Part shown: piece by piece, positions 1 to 6,674 of the stretch
How the letters are laid out: every line of letters starts with the position of its first letter
Numbering within the stretch: the first letter of the stretch is position 1
Assembly (NCBI GenBank): GCA_041306005.1
Contig: JBFYKJ010000083.1
Location: 1-16,425 of the forward strand
Direction: 5' to 3'
Length of the DNA: 16,425 nucleotides
Origin: JBFYKJ01 sp041306005
GTDB lineage: Archaea > Altiarchaeota > Altiarchaeia > JAFGQM01
Notes under the pieces: generated by a model
Database searches by the model: none
The model's input: only the letters and a program-made list of their open reading frames with translations
Told to the model about the DNA's origin: nothing
Program-made: the position numbers and the translations under genes

Positions 1-803
1 TTCCTCTCATTAAGCGCAATTTTCAGGATATCCCTCTCAATTCGGTTCTTCAGGTCGCCTATGGCGCAGGGCCCTAGCATCTTGACCCCGGAGACTGCGT
101 CGCCGCTGAAGTCGGGCTTCATGCTTTCTATCCCGTATGGCTGGACGGCATTTACATCCGCGGCAATACCGGGTTTGAGTTTTTCCAGGGACTCCGCGTC
201 CATGAGCTGCGCGCCGATGGCCCCGGTCGCGAGTATTATGTCGGCCCCCTTGCATGCTTCACACCTCTCGTTTGGCGCCGAGCCGACGGCGCCAACGACC
301 TTGCCCCTCACGTCGTCGGAGAGTTTGTGTGCAACCTTAGCGGCCTTGTCCTTGGTCCTTGAAGTTATCGTCACATGCGCGCCCAGATTCCTTAGCATAG
401 TCGCCGATATCTGGCCTATAGGCCCGGTCCCCGCGAGGATGGTGACTCTCTTGCCCCTCAAAGTGCCGGCGAGTTTTTCTATCTTAGCGACGGTAGCCGC
501 CGCGGTGGTGCAGGCCCCATTAGGGTCCCATATCACCGACATGTTGAAGGGCGGCCTAAGCATCCTTTTCAGCCGCTGGAACACCTTTTCGGAGTCGTCT
601 AGCGAGCCGCCCACCATAATGACCGTGTTGTCGAGCCCCTCGCGCTCCCTGGCGAATACGGAGTTGTTGACTATGTAATCGACGTTGTCTTCGGTTATGT
701 TGGCATAGGGGATGACCGCGTCGTACTCGGCGTCTAGGGCTAAAAGCAGGTCGAAGGGGTTTGGCACCTTGTTGGTGTCCAGGTAAAGGAGAACCTTCTT
801 CAT
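1..803 (-). CDS. mtdB: NADP-dependent methylene-tetrahydromethanopterin dehydrogenase (3' end outside window)
   Basis: The frame opens at ATG 803 and stays open to the window edge, giving about 267 residues of a family usually near 290-300. It oxidises methylene-H4MPT to methenyl-H4MPT with NADP in the cytoplasm. The N-terminus (KKVLLYLDTNKVPNPFD) matches the Mtd N-terminal domain. A Rossmann dinucleotide loop GTGPIG lies near residues 125-130, followed by SRT near 148-150, where an arginine would suit the NADP phosphate. In-frame TAA at 813-815 fixes the start. It lies 68 bases after fae-hps on the same strand, so Fae would supply its substrate. Most archaea use an F420-dependent Mtd; this is the type known from methylotrophic bacteria. 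MtdA-like cofactor preference cannot be excluded. Confidence 0.88.
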   Translation of the reverse strand, partial: MKKVLLYLDTNKVPNPFDLLLALDAEYDAVIPYANITEDNVDYIVNNSVFAREREGLDNTVIMVGGSLDDSEKVFQRLKRMLRPPFNMSVIWDPNGACTTAAATVAKIEKLAGTLRGKRVTILAGTGPIGQISATMLRNLGAHVTITSRTKDKAAKVAHKLSDDVRGKVVGAVGSAPNERCEACKGADIILATGAIGAQLMDAESLEKLKPGIAADVNAVQPYGIESMKPDFSGDAVSGVKMLGPCAIGDLKNRIERDILKIALNER

Positions 804-871
804 TTTTGAGCCTTAACGGCATCTTCTTTGCCGCTTGCCTCACCCGCCGGCTTCTCGCCCGGCCAAAACAC

Positions 872-2074
872 TTACTCCCAGTGCGTCCTGTAGAGGTCGG
901 TGTCCTCGCCGAGGAGGCCTATGAACTCCCTAGCCGCGCGCTCGATGTCCTTTGACTGGGTGATGTACCTGCCAACGACCAGTATGTCCGCGCCGTTCAC
1001 GAGCGCGGTCCTTGCAGTCTTCGGGTTTATGCCGCCCGCGACCGCGAAGAGTATCTTGTCGGATACCTCGGCCTTTATCTCCTTGATGAGCTTCCAGCGG
1101 TTGTCCTCGGCCTGGGCTTCCTTCCCCATGCCGGCGTCCACGTTTCTGTGGAGGATGACGACGTCCGGCCTCTTCTCGAGCGACTTCATGACCGCTTTCG
1201 GGTCGGCGACGTTCATCATGTCGACGTAAGCGTATATTCCCATCCTGTGGGCCTCGTCTACGACGTTGTCGATGGTCTCCCTGTTGGCTAGGCCAGAGAC
1301 GACTACCGCGTCAGCCCCCTGGTTGTACGCCTGGTCGACTTCGACCTTGCCGACGTCCAGAGTCTTCAGGTCCGCTATAATGAAGATGTTTTTCCTTATC
1401 TTCCTGATCTCCTGCAAGCCCCTGACCCCGAACTCCTTGATGAAAGGCGTCCCGGCCTCGTAGATGACCATGTCGCTGTGCGGTATCTCCTCCATCACCC
1501 GCTTCATAGTGCCCATGTCGATTATGTCAAGTGCTATCTGCAGGTACGGCGGCCTCCACAACCTTTCCATCTTGACGCCCGCTATCGCGTGGACCGACCT
1601 GTCCTTCTCGTAGTTTATCTTCTTCAGGCTCGGGTAGTCGGTGAGAGCCCTTGTGAGGGCAAGCTTAGTCGCCGAGTAGTTGAACCTGTATATCTTGTCG
1701 TAGTCCTGGGCCTCCGGGTGGATGAAGACGGAAACGAGGATGACATAGTCCTCCACGGCGTCTTCCGGGATTATCCCGTCCTGGACCGAATCTGCGATGG
1801 CTTTTGACACCGCGGCCTGCGCCGGGCCGAATATCTTGCTCGCATCGTCCAGGTTTTGTATAGTGACCTTGGGGATTATCAGCGCGGCGGGCTTTGGTAT
1901 GAGGTTTGGCCTAAGGACGCCGAGTATGGGTGTGTGCCCCTTTGAGAGCCCGGTCATGCCGTTGAGGAACGCCTGGCCCACCGGGCCGTTCTTCTTGCCT
2001 ATAGTGAGGTCTATGTGCGCGACCTCGTTGCCCTCTCCAACCAGCGCCTCTCCGATCATGAAGTCCTTGTCCAT
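872..2074 (-). CDS. fae-hps: Bifunctional formaldehyde-activating enzyme / 3-hexulose-6-phosphate synthase
   Basis: A 400-residue fusion. Residues 1 to about 165 are Fae, with the signature around GNEVAHIDL and the conserved His at 20, which condenses formaldehyde with H4MPT. Residues about 175-390 are Hps, a TIM-barrel aldolase, with EAGTP at 206-210, ADLKTLD at 234-240, AVAGGIN at 344-350 and VVGRYIT at 366-372. In archaea such fusions are thought to run Hps backwards, making ribulose 5-phosphate and passing the released formaldehyde to Fae. The ATG at 2074 is preceded by GAGG with 5-base spacing, which supports it over the ATG at 2059. mtdB follows; ribH is 54 bases upstream, so a ribH-fae-hps-mtdB transcript is likely. 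The frame continues for 23 sense codons after the stop (see findings). Confidence 0.95.
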   Translation of the reverse strand: MDKDFMIGEALVGEGNEVAHIDLTIGKKNGPVGQAFLNGMTGLSKGHTPILGVLRPNLIPKPAALIIPKVTIQNLDDASKIFGPAQAAVSKAIADSVQDGIIPEDAVEDYVILVSVFIHPEAQDYDKIYRFNYSATKLALTRALTDYPSLKKINYEKDRSVHAIAGVKMERLWRPPYLQIALDIIDMGTMKRVMEEIPHSDMVIYEAGTPFIKEFGVRGLQEIRKIRKNIFIIADLKTLDVGKVEVDQAYNQGADAVVVSGLANRETIDNVVDEAHRMGIYAYVDMMNVADPKAVMKSLEKRPDVVILHRNVDAGMGKEAQAEDNRWKLIKEIKAEVSDKILFAVAGGINPKTARTALVNGADILVVGRYITQSKDIERAAREFIGLLGEDTDLYRTHWE

Positions 2075-2128
2075 ATTGTCCTCTATTCTTTCTTACTGTT
2101 TATCTTGATGCGCGATGCCGGAAGGCGC

Positions 2129-2533
2129 CTACGCGGCCTTTGACAGTTTCACAGCCGACTCGACCGCTCTCTTGGCGTAGTCGTCTATCCTATCGGTCGC
2201 CTGCGCCCTCGTCTGGCCTGGCCCGCTGACCCCGAGGCTGACCGGCTTGCCGTATTCAAGCGACAAATCCATGAACTTCCTTGCCATCTGGGCCGCAATC
2301 ACCTCGTCGTGCTTGGTCGAACCCGTGATTATTGCGCCCAGTGTGACCACCGCGTCGATGTTCTTCTTCGCGAGGAGCTTCTTGACGAGTATGGGCATGT
2401 CGTAGGCGCCTGGGGCGTGCGCAACGTCGACTATATTGGCCCCTAGGAACTTGGCGTGCTCCTCGGCCCTCTTCAGCATCATGCTGGTTATGTCGTAGTT
2501 GAATTCAGACACCACTATGCCAAGATTTACCAT
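2129..2533 (-). CDS. ribH: 6,7-dimethyl-8-ribityllumazine synthase
   Basis: A 134-residue protein, normal for short archaeal RibH. It condenses 5-amino-6-ribitylaminouracil with 3,4-dihydroxy-2-butanone 4-phosphate to make lumazine. Visible motifs are the substrate-binding FN at 11-12, GAYDMP at 42-47 and GAIITGSTKHDEVI at 67-80, with catalytic His75. Family members usually assemble as pentamers or 60-mer shells; nothing here tests that. It is followed by fae-hps on the same strand. A TATA-like box at 2564-2572 and no Shine-Dalgarno sequence suggest its own promoter and a very short leader, separate from ribC upstream. Confidence 0.95.
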   Translation of the reverse strand: MVNLGIVVSEFNYDITSMMLKRAEEHAKFLGANIVDVAHAPGAYDMPILVKKLLAKKNIDAVVTLGAIITGSTKHDEVIAAQMARKFMDLSLEYGKPVSLGVSGPGQTRAQATDRIDDYAKRAVESAVKLSKAA

Positions 2534-2563
2534 TTTAGGACTTATAGGAACGTTAGAACCCCG

Positions 2564-2572
2564 AATATTTAG
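2564..2572 (-). promoter_or_regulatory. Probable TATA box for ribH
   Basis: On the minus strand this reads CTAAATATT, centred about 35 bases before the ribH ATG. With usual archaeal spacing of about 25 bases, transcription would start within about 10 bases of the ATG. No BRE is clear. This is inference from spacing and composition. Confidence 0.4.
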
Positions 2573-2584
2573 CTCGAGGCTGTT

Positions 2585-2600
2585 AAAAAACCCACCTGGG
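2585..2600 (-). terminator. T-run terminator after the small membrane gene
   Basis: The minus strand has a short CCC-AGGT-GGG hairpin directly followed by six T, 13 bases past the stop of the 71-residue membrane protein and before the ribH promoter. Archaeal RNA polymerase stops at T runs, so this likely ends or reduces the ribC transcript. Confidence 0.4.
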
Positions 2601-2612
2601 GATGTTAGAAAA

Positions 2613-2828
2613 TCACAACAACTTTTTCACCTTGTAGTGCGTGGCGCTGATTATAGCAAGGCCGATGAGGATTGAGAGCAGGTAGCTGACCTCCGGGTGG
2701 TTCGGAATGAGGTAGGCGTCCATCAGCCCCCAAAACCCCCTCCATATGGCGACTATGGCTACAAGCACGAGGATTGCGTAGAACGTCTGGTCGCTCTGCT
2801 TCCTCATGTGGTATATCTTTTTGAACAT
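2613..2828 (-). CDS. Small two-helix membrane protein
   Basis: A 71-residue protein with a basic N-terminus, a hydrophobic segment at about 15-30, a compact polar link (WRGFWGLMDAYLIP at 29-42) and a second hydrophobic segment at about 47-63, then a lysine-rich tail. From memory, small proteins with a similar W-R-G-x-W-G-L-x-D-x-Y-L-x-P link occur in many archaea and candidate-phylum bacteria, with no known function; this recall should be verified. ATG 2828 has a good GGAG six bases upstream. It follows ribC by 24 bases in the same frame, so the two are co-transcribed. Position between ribC and ribH hints at a flavin link, for example a transport accessory subunit, but nothing in the sequence shows it. 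Confidence 0.75.
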   Translation of the reverse strand: MFKKIYHMRKQSDQTFYAILVLVAIVAIWRGFWGLMDAYLIPNHPEVSYLLSILIGLAIISATHYKVKKLL

Positions 2829-2852
2829 CTCAGTCTCCGTTCTAACGATGAA

Positions 2853-3314
2853 TTATCCCATCCTGCCGGCATCTGCGCGGCCCTGCCGCGCCCCGGTGGC
2901 TGCCCTTTTTCTTAGGTTTTCAGGTTTAAGAATAAGTTCGACCGCGTTCCTCGCGTGCTTCACGGCCCGGTTCCTGCAGACCTCGACCAGGTCTTTGTCG
3001 TCGCGGCCCTCGTCCTCGTGGACAAAGACCTCGATTATGTGCTTGTTTGTCAGGAGCTGTGCATGGATTATGCCCGTAGAGGCCTCGTGGGCGCACTGCT
3101 TGTCGATGGTTTCCTTCCCTGGCATCCCGAAGGCCATGACTATGTCGCAGTCTTCCTTTTCGAGAAGAATCTTGCACTCGACTGGGAGGTCCTTGACCCC
3201 CGGGACCGTGCGCTGGACGATCTTAACGTTAGGGTAGTTCTCTTCTATCTCCCTCTTCGCGAGGGACGCCATGTCCACGCGCGCAAAAGTGGTGTCCACA
3301 AGGCCGATTTTCAT
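2853..3314 (-). CDS. ribC: Archaeal-type riboflavin synthase
   Basis: A 153-residue protein of the archaeal riboflavin synthase family, which is related to lumazine synthase and not to bacterial RibE. It dismutates two 6,7-dimethyl-8-ribityllumazine molecules to riboflavin and the pyrimidine precursor. Family motifs are all present: DTTFARVDM at 7-15, RTVPGVKDLP at 35-44, GMPGKE at 63-68, CAHEAS at 74-79 and EVFVHEDE at 95-102. The last 15 or so residues are a Gly/Ala/Arg-rich tail that looks disordered. No Shine-Dalgarno precedes the ATG; a TATA-like CTTTTTAA lies about 50 bases upstream. It heads a two-gene unit with the small membrane protein. Confidence 0.95.
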   Translation of the reverse strand: MKIGLVDTTFARVDMASLAKREIEENYPNVKIVQRTVPGVKDLPVECKILLEKEDCDIVMAFGMPGKETIDKQCAHEASTGIIHAQLLTNKHIIEVFVHEDEGRDDKDLVEVCRNRAVKHARNAVELILKPENLRKRAATGARQGRADAGRMG

Positions 3315-3354
3315 TGTAGGAATGGCTCAAACAGGAATCCGTATCTTTTCTGGT

Positions 3355-3373
3355 GGCGGGTTAAAAAGCCGCC
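3355..3373. promoter_or_regulatory. Near-palindrome over the ribC TATA-like box
   Basis: GGCGG-G-TT-AAA-AA-G-CCGCC is a 19-base dyad with one G/G mismatch and an A/T core. The core, read on the minus strand as CTTTTTAAC, is the best TATA candidate for ribC, 47-53 bases before its ATG. A regulator bound here could block TBP. It lies between the divergent ribC and methyltransferase genes. Confidence 0.35.
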
Positions 3374-3406
3374 GGGTCGCGTATCAACGGCGTACCTAAG
3401 CCCAAG

Positions 3407-3412
3407 TTTTAA
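3407..3412 (+). promoter_or_regulatory. Probable TATA box for the methyltransferase-like gene
   Basis: AGTTTTAAGC has its TTTTAA 22-28 bases before ATG 3435. That spacing would give a leaderless transcript, and no Shine-Dalgarno sequence is present. Confidence 0.4.
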
Positions 3413-3434
3413 GCCATAAAGCGCTAAGCTAACA

Positions 3435-4214
3435 ATGAGAATCCCGCTGGAGCTGCGCAGGAACCCGCAGGCAGAGCACGTCAAGAAGCACATCCAATAC
3501 CGGGCTAAGAAGGGGAAGCCCAAGGCCGGGATATCATCTGGCAGGGGTGAGAAGCTGGCGCAATATCGTTTCAATCGCTTAGGGCAGGATTATAGAGACC
3601 TAGCCGAGAAAGACCTCGACCTTAAGGCGCGGCCTAACCGACTCCAATATGAGGTATTGCGCATGTCGCCCATCTGGAGTCAGATACCTGAGATACACCA
3701 AAAGCGCCTAAAATCCTCCGTATCCGCGACGGTTTCACACCTGAGCACCATCTTCCCCGTCGCCGAGCAGATAGCTACAGATTTCAACAGGACCCAAGGT
3801 CTCAAGGTCTTCGGCTTTGGCGTCGGGCACGCGCCGCTCCTCTTCGTCCTGAAGAAGTTCATGGGTGTCAAGACGCGGGGAGTGGATGTGCAGGATTACG
3901 GCAAGGAGTTCACGACTAAGAACCGCTTGGGGGTCATACACAACAAGGACGTGGCCGATCCGTCCCTGAGAAAGCTGGGGACGTTTGATGTGACCTATTC
4001 GACATTTGTACTGCAAAACGATCTACTCGACAGGGAAACGGCGTTGGGAATGTTAGACAATGCCCGGCATATGACGAGACCCGGCGGCAGGAGCTACCAT
4101 ATGGTTGACGGGAGTTTGCCCGTAACCGACAAGGAGATACTTGCTAAAGGGTTTCGTATTGACGACAAGAAAGATATCAGGGGAGTGACTTTCCTCAAGC
4201 TGACACGAGTATAA
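3435..4214 (+). CDS. Class I SAM-dependent methyltransferase-like protein
   Basis: A 259-residue protein. Residues 1 to about 115 are basic and helical with no family I recognise. A Rossmann methyltransferase core follows: glycine loop VFGFGVGHAPLL at 125-136, acidic residue in GVDV at 149-152, FDVTYSTFVLQND at 184-196 in the motif IV place, and MTRPGG at 213-218 before strand 5. The substrate is unknown. The basic N-terminal extension would suit a nucleic-acid substrate, but that is a guess. It is alone on the plus strand, inserted between the two rib units with its own TATA-like promoter. Its codon use looks slightly more A/T-ending than its neighbours, compatible with later insertion. Confidence 0.75.
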   Translation: MRIPLELRRNPQAEHVKKHIQYRAKKGKPKAGISSGRGEKLAQYRFNRLGQDYRDLAEKDLDLKARPNRLQYEVLRMSPIWSQIPEIHQKRLKSSVSATVSHLSTIFPVAEQIATDFNRTQGLKVFGFGVGHAPLLFVLKKFMGVKTRGVDVQDYGKEFTTKNRLGVIHNKDVADPSLRKLGTFDVTYSTFVLQNDLLDRETALGMLDNARHMTRPGGRSYHMVDGSLPVTDKEILAKGFRIDDKKDIRGVTFLKLTRV

Positions 4215-4218
4215 CACA

Positions 4219-4236
4219 GACTCATCCCTAAGAGTC
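4219..4236. terminator. Small hairpin between convergent genes
   Basis: GACTC and GAGTC flank an 8-base loop in the 40 bases between the methyltransferase stop and the ribBA stop. It could shape both 3' ends. There is no adjacent T run, so terminator function is uncertain. Confidence 0.25.
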
Positions 4237-4254
4237 AGATACCCTAAGCAGGCT

Positions 4255-5469
4255 TCACCCCTTCATATGCCCGAGCTTCTTCTCCTTGGTCTCCAGGTAC
4301 TTCCGGTTCTCTTTCGTCGGCTCTATGTGGAGCGGCACCCTGCCGGAGACCTTAAGGCCGTAGCCCTCAAGGCCCACTATCTTCCTGGGGTTGTTCGTGA
4401 TAAGCCTTATCGTCGACAGCCCGAGGTCAACCAATATTTGAGCCCCAATACCATAATCCCTCAAGTCCGCGTCAAAGCCGAGTGCTTCATTCGCCTCGAC
4501 AGTGTCTAGGCCCTCCTCCTGCAGCTTGTAGGCCCTTATCTTGTTCCTTAGACCTATGCCGCGCCCCTCCTGGCGCATGTAAAGGAGCACCCCATGCCCC
4601 TCTTTCTCGATCATCCGCATCGCAGTCTCCAATTGCCCGCCGCAGTCGCACCTGAGAGACTTGAACGTGTCACCCGTGAGGCATTCAGAGTGGACTCTCA
4701 CCAGCACATCCTTCTTCCCCTTCACATCGCCCTTCACCAGCGCCACATGGTCCTGGTCGTCGATGAGCGAGCGGTAGACCGCCATTTTAAAGTCCCCGTA
4801 CAAGGTAGGCAACTCCGCTTCGACCACCCGCTCTACCAGCTTGTTATCACCTGGATCCTTCGTGTCGCCGCGCGCCAGCCTGTATTCTATTAAGTCTTGT
4901 ATAGTGATTATCTTCAAGCCATGACCTTTTGCGAACTCCTGAAGCTGGGGCAGCCGCGCCATGGTCCCGTCCTCGTTTATTATCTCGCAGATGACGCCGG
5001 CCGGGTAGAGCCCGGCGAGGCGCGCCAGATCCACAGACGCTTCGGTATGCCCGGCCCTCCTCAGGACGCCGCCCCTCCTGGCGCGCAGCGGGAATATGTG
5101 CCCGGGCCTGCCGAAGTCCTGCGGCTTTGCTTTCGGGTCGATGAACCTCCTTATTGTCAGCGCCCGGTCGTGGGCTGAGATGCCAGTGGTGGTGCCCTCC
5201 TTAGCGTCTATCGAAACCGTGAACGCAGTTTCCTTCTTGTCGGTGTTGTGCCTCACCATCGGGCCGATTTCCAGTTCGTCAAGCCTCTTCGCCATCGACG
5301 CCAGGCAGACAAGGCCCCTGCCATGCCTTATCATGAAGTTTATGGCCTCGGGGGTGGCCTTCTCTGCCGCTACCACCAAATCCCCCTCGTTCTCCCTGTT
5401 CTCGTCGTCCACGACGATGAGCAGCTTGCCCTTCTTCACGTCCTCAAGCGCGGATTCTATGGTATCCAT
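4255..5469 (-). CDS. ribBA: Bifunctional 3,4-dihydroxy-2-butanone-4-phosphate synthase / GTP cyclohydrolase II
   Basis: A 404-residue fusion of bacterial type. The first half (about 1-200) makes dihydroxybutanone phosphate from ribulose 5-phosphate: DDENRENEGD at 21-30, GISAHDR at 96-102, RPGHIFPL at 121-128 and AGHTEAS at 139-145. The second half (about 205-400) opens GTP to the diaminopyrimidine: SECLTGD at 261-267, zinc cysteines 263, 274 and 276, and RQEGRGIGL at 299-307. All key residues of both sites are visible, so both activities are expected. Archaea normally use GTP cyclohydrolase III plus a formamide hydrolase and a separate RibB, so this fusion points to gene transfer from bacteria. 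It lies 108 bases after ribD on the same strand. Confidence 0.96.
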   Translation of the reverse strand: MDTIESALEDVKKGKLLIVVDDENRENEGDLVVAAEKATPEAINFMIRHGRGLVCLASMAKRLDELEIGPMVRHNTDKKETAFTVSIDAKEGTTTGISAHDRALTIRRFIDPKAKPQDFGRPGHIFPLRARRGGVLRRAGHTEASVDLARLAGLYPAGVICEIINEDGTMARLPQLQEFAKGHGLKIITIQDLIEYRLARGDTKDPGDNKLVERVVEAELPTLYGDFKMAVYRSLIDDQDHVALVKGDVKGKKDVLVRVHSECLTGDTFKSLRCDCGGQLETAMRMIEKEGHGVLLYMRQEGRGIGLRNKIRAYKLQEEGLDTVEANEALGFDADLRDYGIGAQILVDLGLSTIRLITNNPRKIVGLEGYGLKVSGRVPLHIEPTKENRKYLETKEKKLGHMKG

Positions 5470-5481
5470 GGGGGCAGCCCC
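5470..5481 (-). promoter_or_regulatory. GC hairpin touching the ribBA start codon
   Basis: On the minus strand GGGG-CTG-CCCC ends one base before the ribBA ATG. The GGGG arm sits about eight bases before the ATG, where a Shine-Dalgarno sequence would be, so folding would hide it. Possible translational control; no riboflavin (FMN) riboswitch is seen. Confidence 0.25.
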
Positions 5482-5519
5482 TGCAATGATGCAAAAATAG
5501 CTCTACAAAGAACTAAAGC

Positions 5520-5545
5520 GGAATTTGAATTCGGAATTTGAATTT
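5520..5545. repeat. Two tandem 13-base repeats before ribBA
   Basis: GGAATTTGAATTC (5520-5532) is followed immediately by GGAATTTGAATTT (5533-5545), differing only in the last base. They lie in the ribD-ribBA gap, about 50-75 bases before the ribBA ATG. Adjacent direct repeats slightly over one helical turn apart are what a cooperative DNA-binding regulator would use; A/T-rich sequence here may also serve as a promoter. Confidence 0.6.
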
Positions 5546-5577
5546 CGCTGCGGCAGACGTATGCGCCTGGCGCAAGC

Positions 5578-6660
5578 TCATTTGGTATAGCCGGATAGCA
5601 TAAAGTCCTTTCCGACCTTCTTCATCTCGACCTTCTCCAGGTGGAGTGCATCGTCCATGCAGCCGGCTCCAAGCCCGCTTATCGTGACCCCCTTGCCGCC
5701 GAGCACCTTTGGGGCGATGAAGAAGACTATCTTATCGACGATGCTGGCGTCGAAGGCAGAGCCGATGAGGCTCCCGCCGCCCTCTATCATCACGGACGTG
5801 ATGCCCATCGAGCCGAGCTGTTTCATCAGCAGTTTCAAATCGACTGCAGGCCCGTTGCCGGCGACGATTATCTCAGCGCCCTTCTTCTCAAGGGCTTTCT
5901 TCCTGCCAGCGGGCGCCTTGCTCGTCGTCGCTATTATCGTCCTCGCCGAGCCGTCCAGGACGTTGGCTGTGGGAGGCGTCCTCAGTCTCGAGTCCACGAT
6001 GACCCTAACAGGGTTCCTCCCGCCTTCGGCCCTGCACGTGAGCTGCGGGTCGTCCTTAAGGACGGTGTTTATCCCTACCATGACCGCGTCCACCTCCCCG
6101 CGCATGTTATGGACGCTCATCCTTGACTCGTCGCAGGTTATCCACCGCGAGCTGCCGTCGGAGGCCGACATCTTGCCGTCGGCAGAGAGGGCGGCTTTTA
6201 CGATGACAAACGGAGACTTAGTCGTTATGTGCTTGCCGAAGGCTTCGTTCATCTTCCGCGCGTCTTCTTCCATCACGCCGACGCGGGTCTTTATACCCGC
6301 CTTCTCCAGCGACTTTATCCCCTTCCCCGAGACTTTGGGATTAGGGTCGAGCATAGCTGCCACGACCTTTGATATCCCCGCCTTGATTATATCTTTCGTG
6401 CACGGCGGTGTTCTCCCCTGGCAGCAGCACGGCTCGAGGGTGACATACATGGTGGCGCCTTTGGCCTTCGGCCCAGCGTCCCTTAGCGCGTGGATCTCGG
6501 CATGCGGCTCGCCGGCTTTCTTGTGGTGCCCGCTGCCCACTATTTTCCCCCCTTTGACTATCACGCACCCGACCGCAGGATTCGGAGACGCCCTTCCTAC
6601 GCCCATCCTCGCAAGCTTCAGGGCGGTCCTCATGTACCTTTCGTCATGGTCCATTCTCAC
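5578..6660 (-). CDS. ribD: Bifunctional diaminohydroxyphosphoribosylaminopyrimidine deaminase / reductase
   Basis: A 360-residue bacterial-type RibD. The N-terminal CDA-fold deaminase carries the zinc site HAE at 53-55 and PCCCQGRTPPC at 77-87, with Cys78 and Cys87 as ligands. The NADPH reductase domain (about 150-360) shows LSADGKMS at 158-165, GINTVLKDDPQLTCR at 196-210 and IEGGGSLIG at 292-300. In the bacterial pathway deamination precedes reduction; archaea usually do these with separate enzymes in the reverse order. The start is GTG 6660; ATG 6654, two codons in, matches the family N-terminus equally well. It follows the 265-residue gene by 14 bases and precedes ribBA. Confidence 0.95.
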   Translation of the reverse strand: MRMDHDERYMRTALKLARMGVGRASPNPAVGCVIVKGGKIVGSGHHKKAGEPHAEIHALRDAGPKAKGATMYVTLEPCCCQGRTPPCTKDIIKAGISKVVAAMLDPNPKVSGKGIKSLEKAGIKTRVGVMEEDARKMNEAFGKHITTKSPFVIVKAALSADGKMSASDGSSRWITCDESRMSVHNMRGEVDAVMVGINTVLKDDPQLTCRAEGGRNPVRVIVDSRLRTPPTANVLDGSARTIIATTSKAPAGRKKALEKKGAEIIVAGNGPAVDLKLLMKQLGSMGITSVMIEGGGSLIGSAFDASIVDKIVFFIAPKVLGGKGVTISGLGAGCMDDALHLEKVEMKKVGKDFMLSGYTK

Positions 6661-6674
6661 GTCTATTAAGCTTT

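Noticed and set aside
5482..5577. FMN riboswitch before ribBA
   Set aside because: None of the conserved RFN element blocks are present; only tandem repeats and a GC hairpin are seen, and such riboswitches are not expected in archaea.
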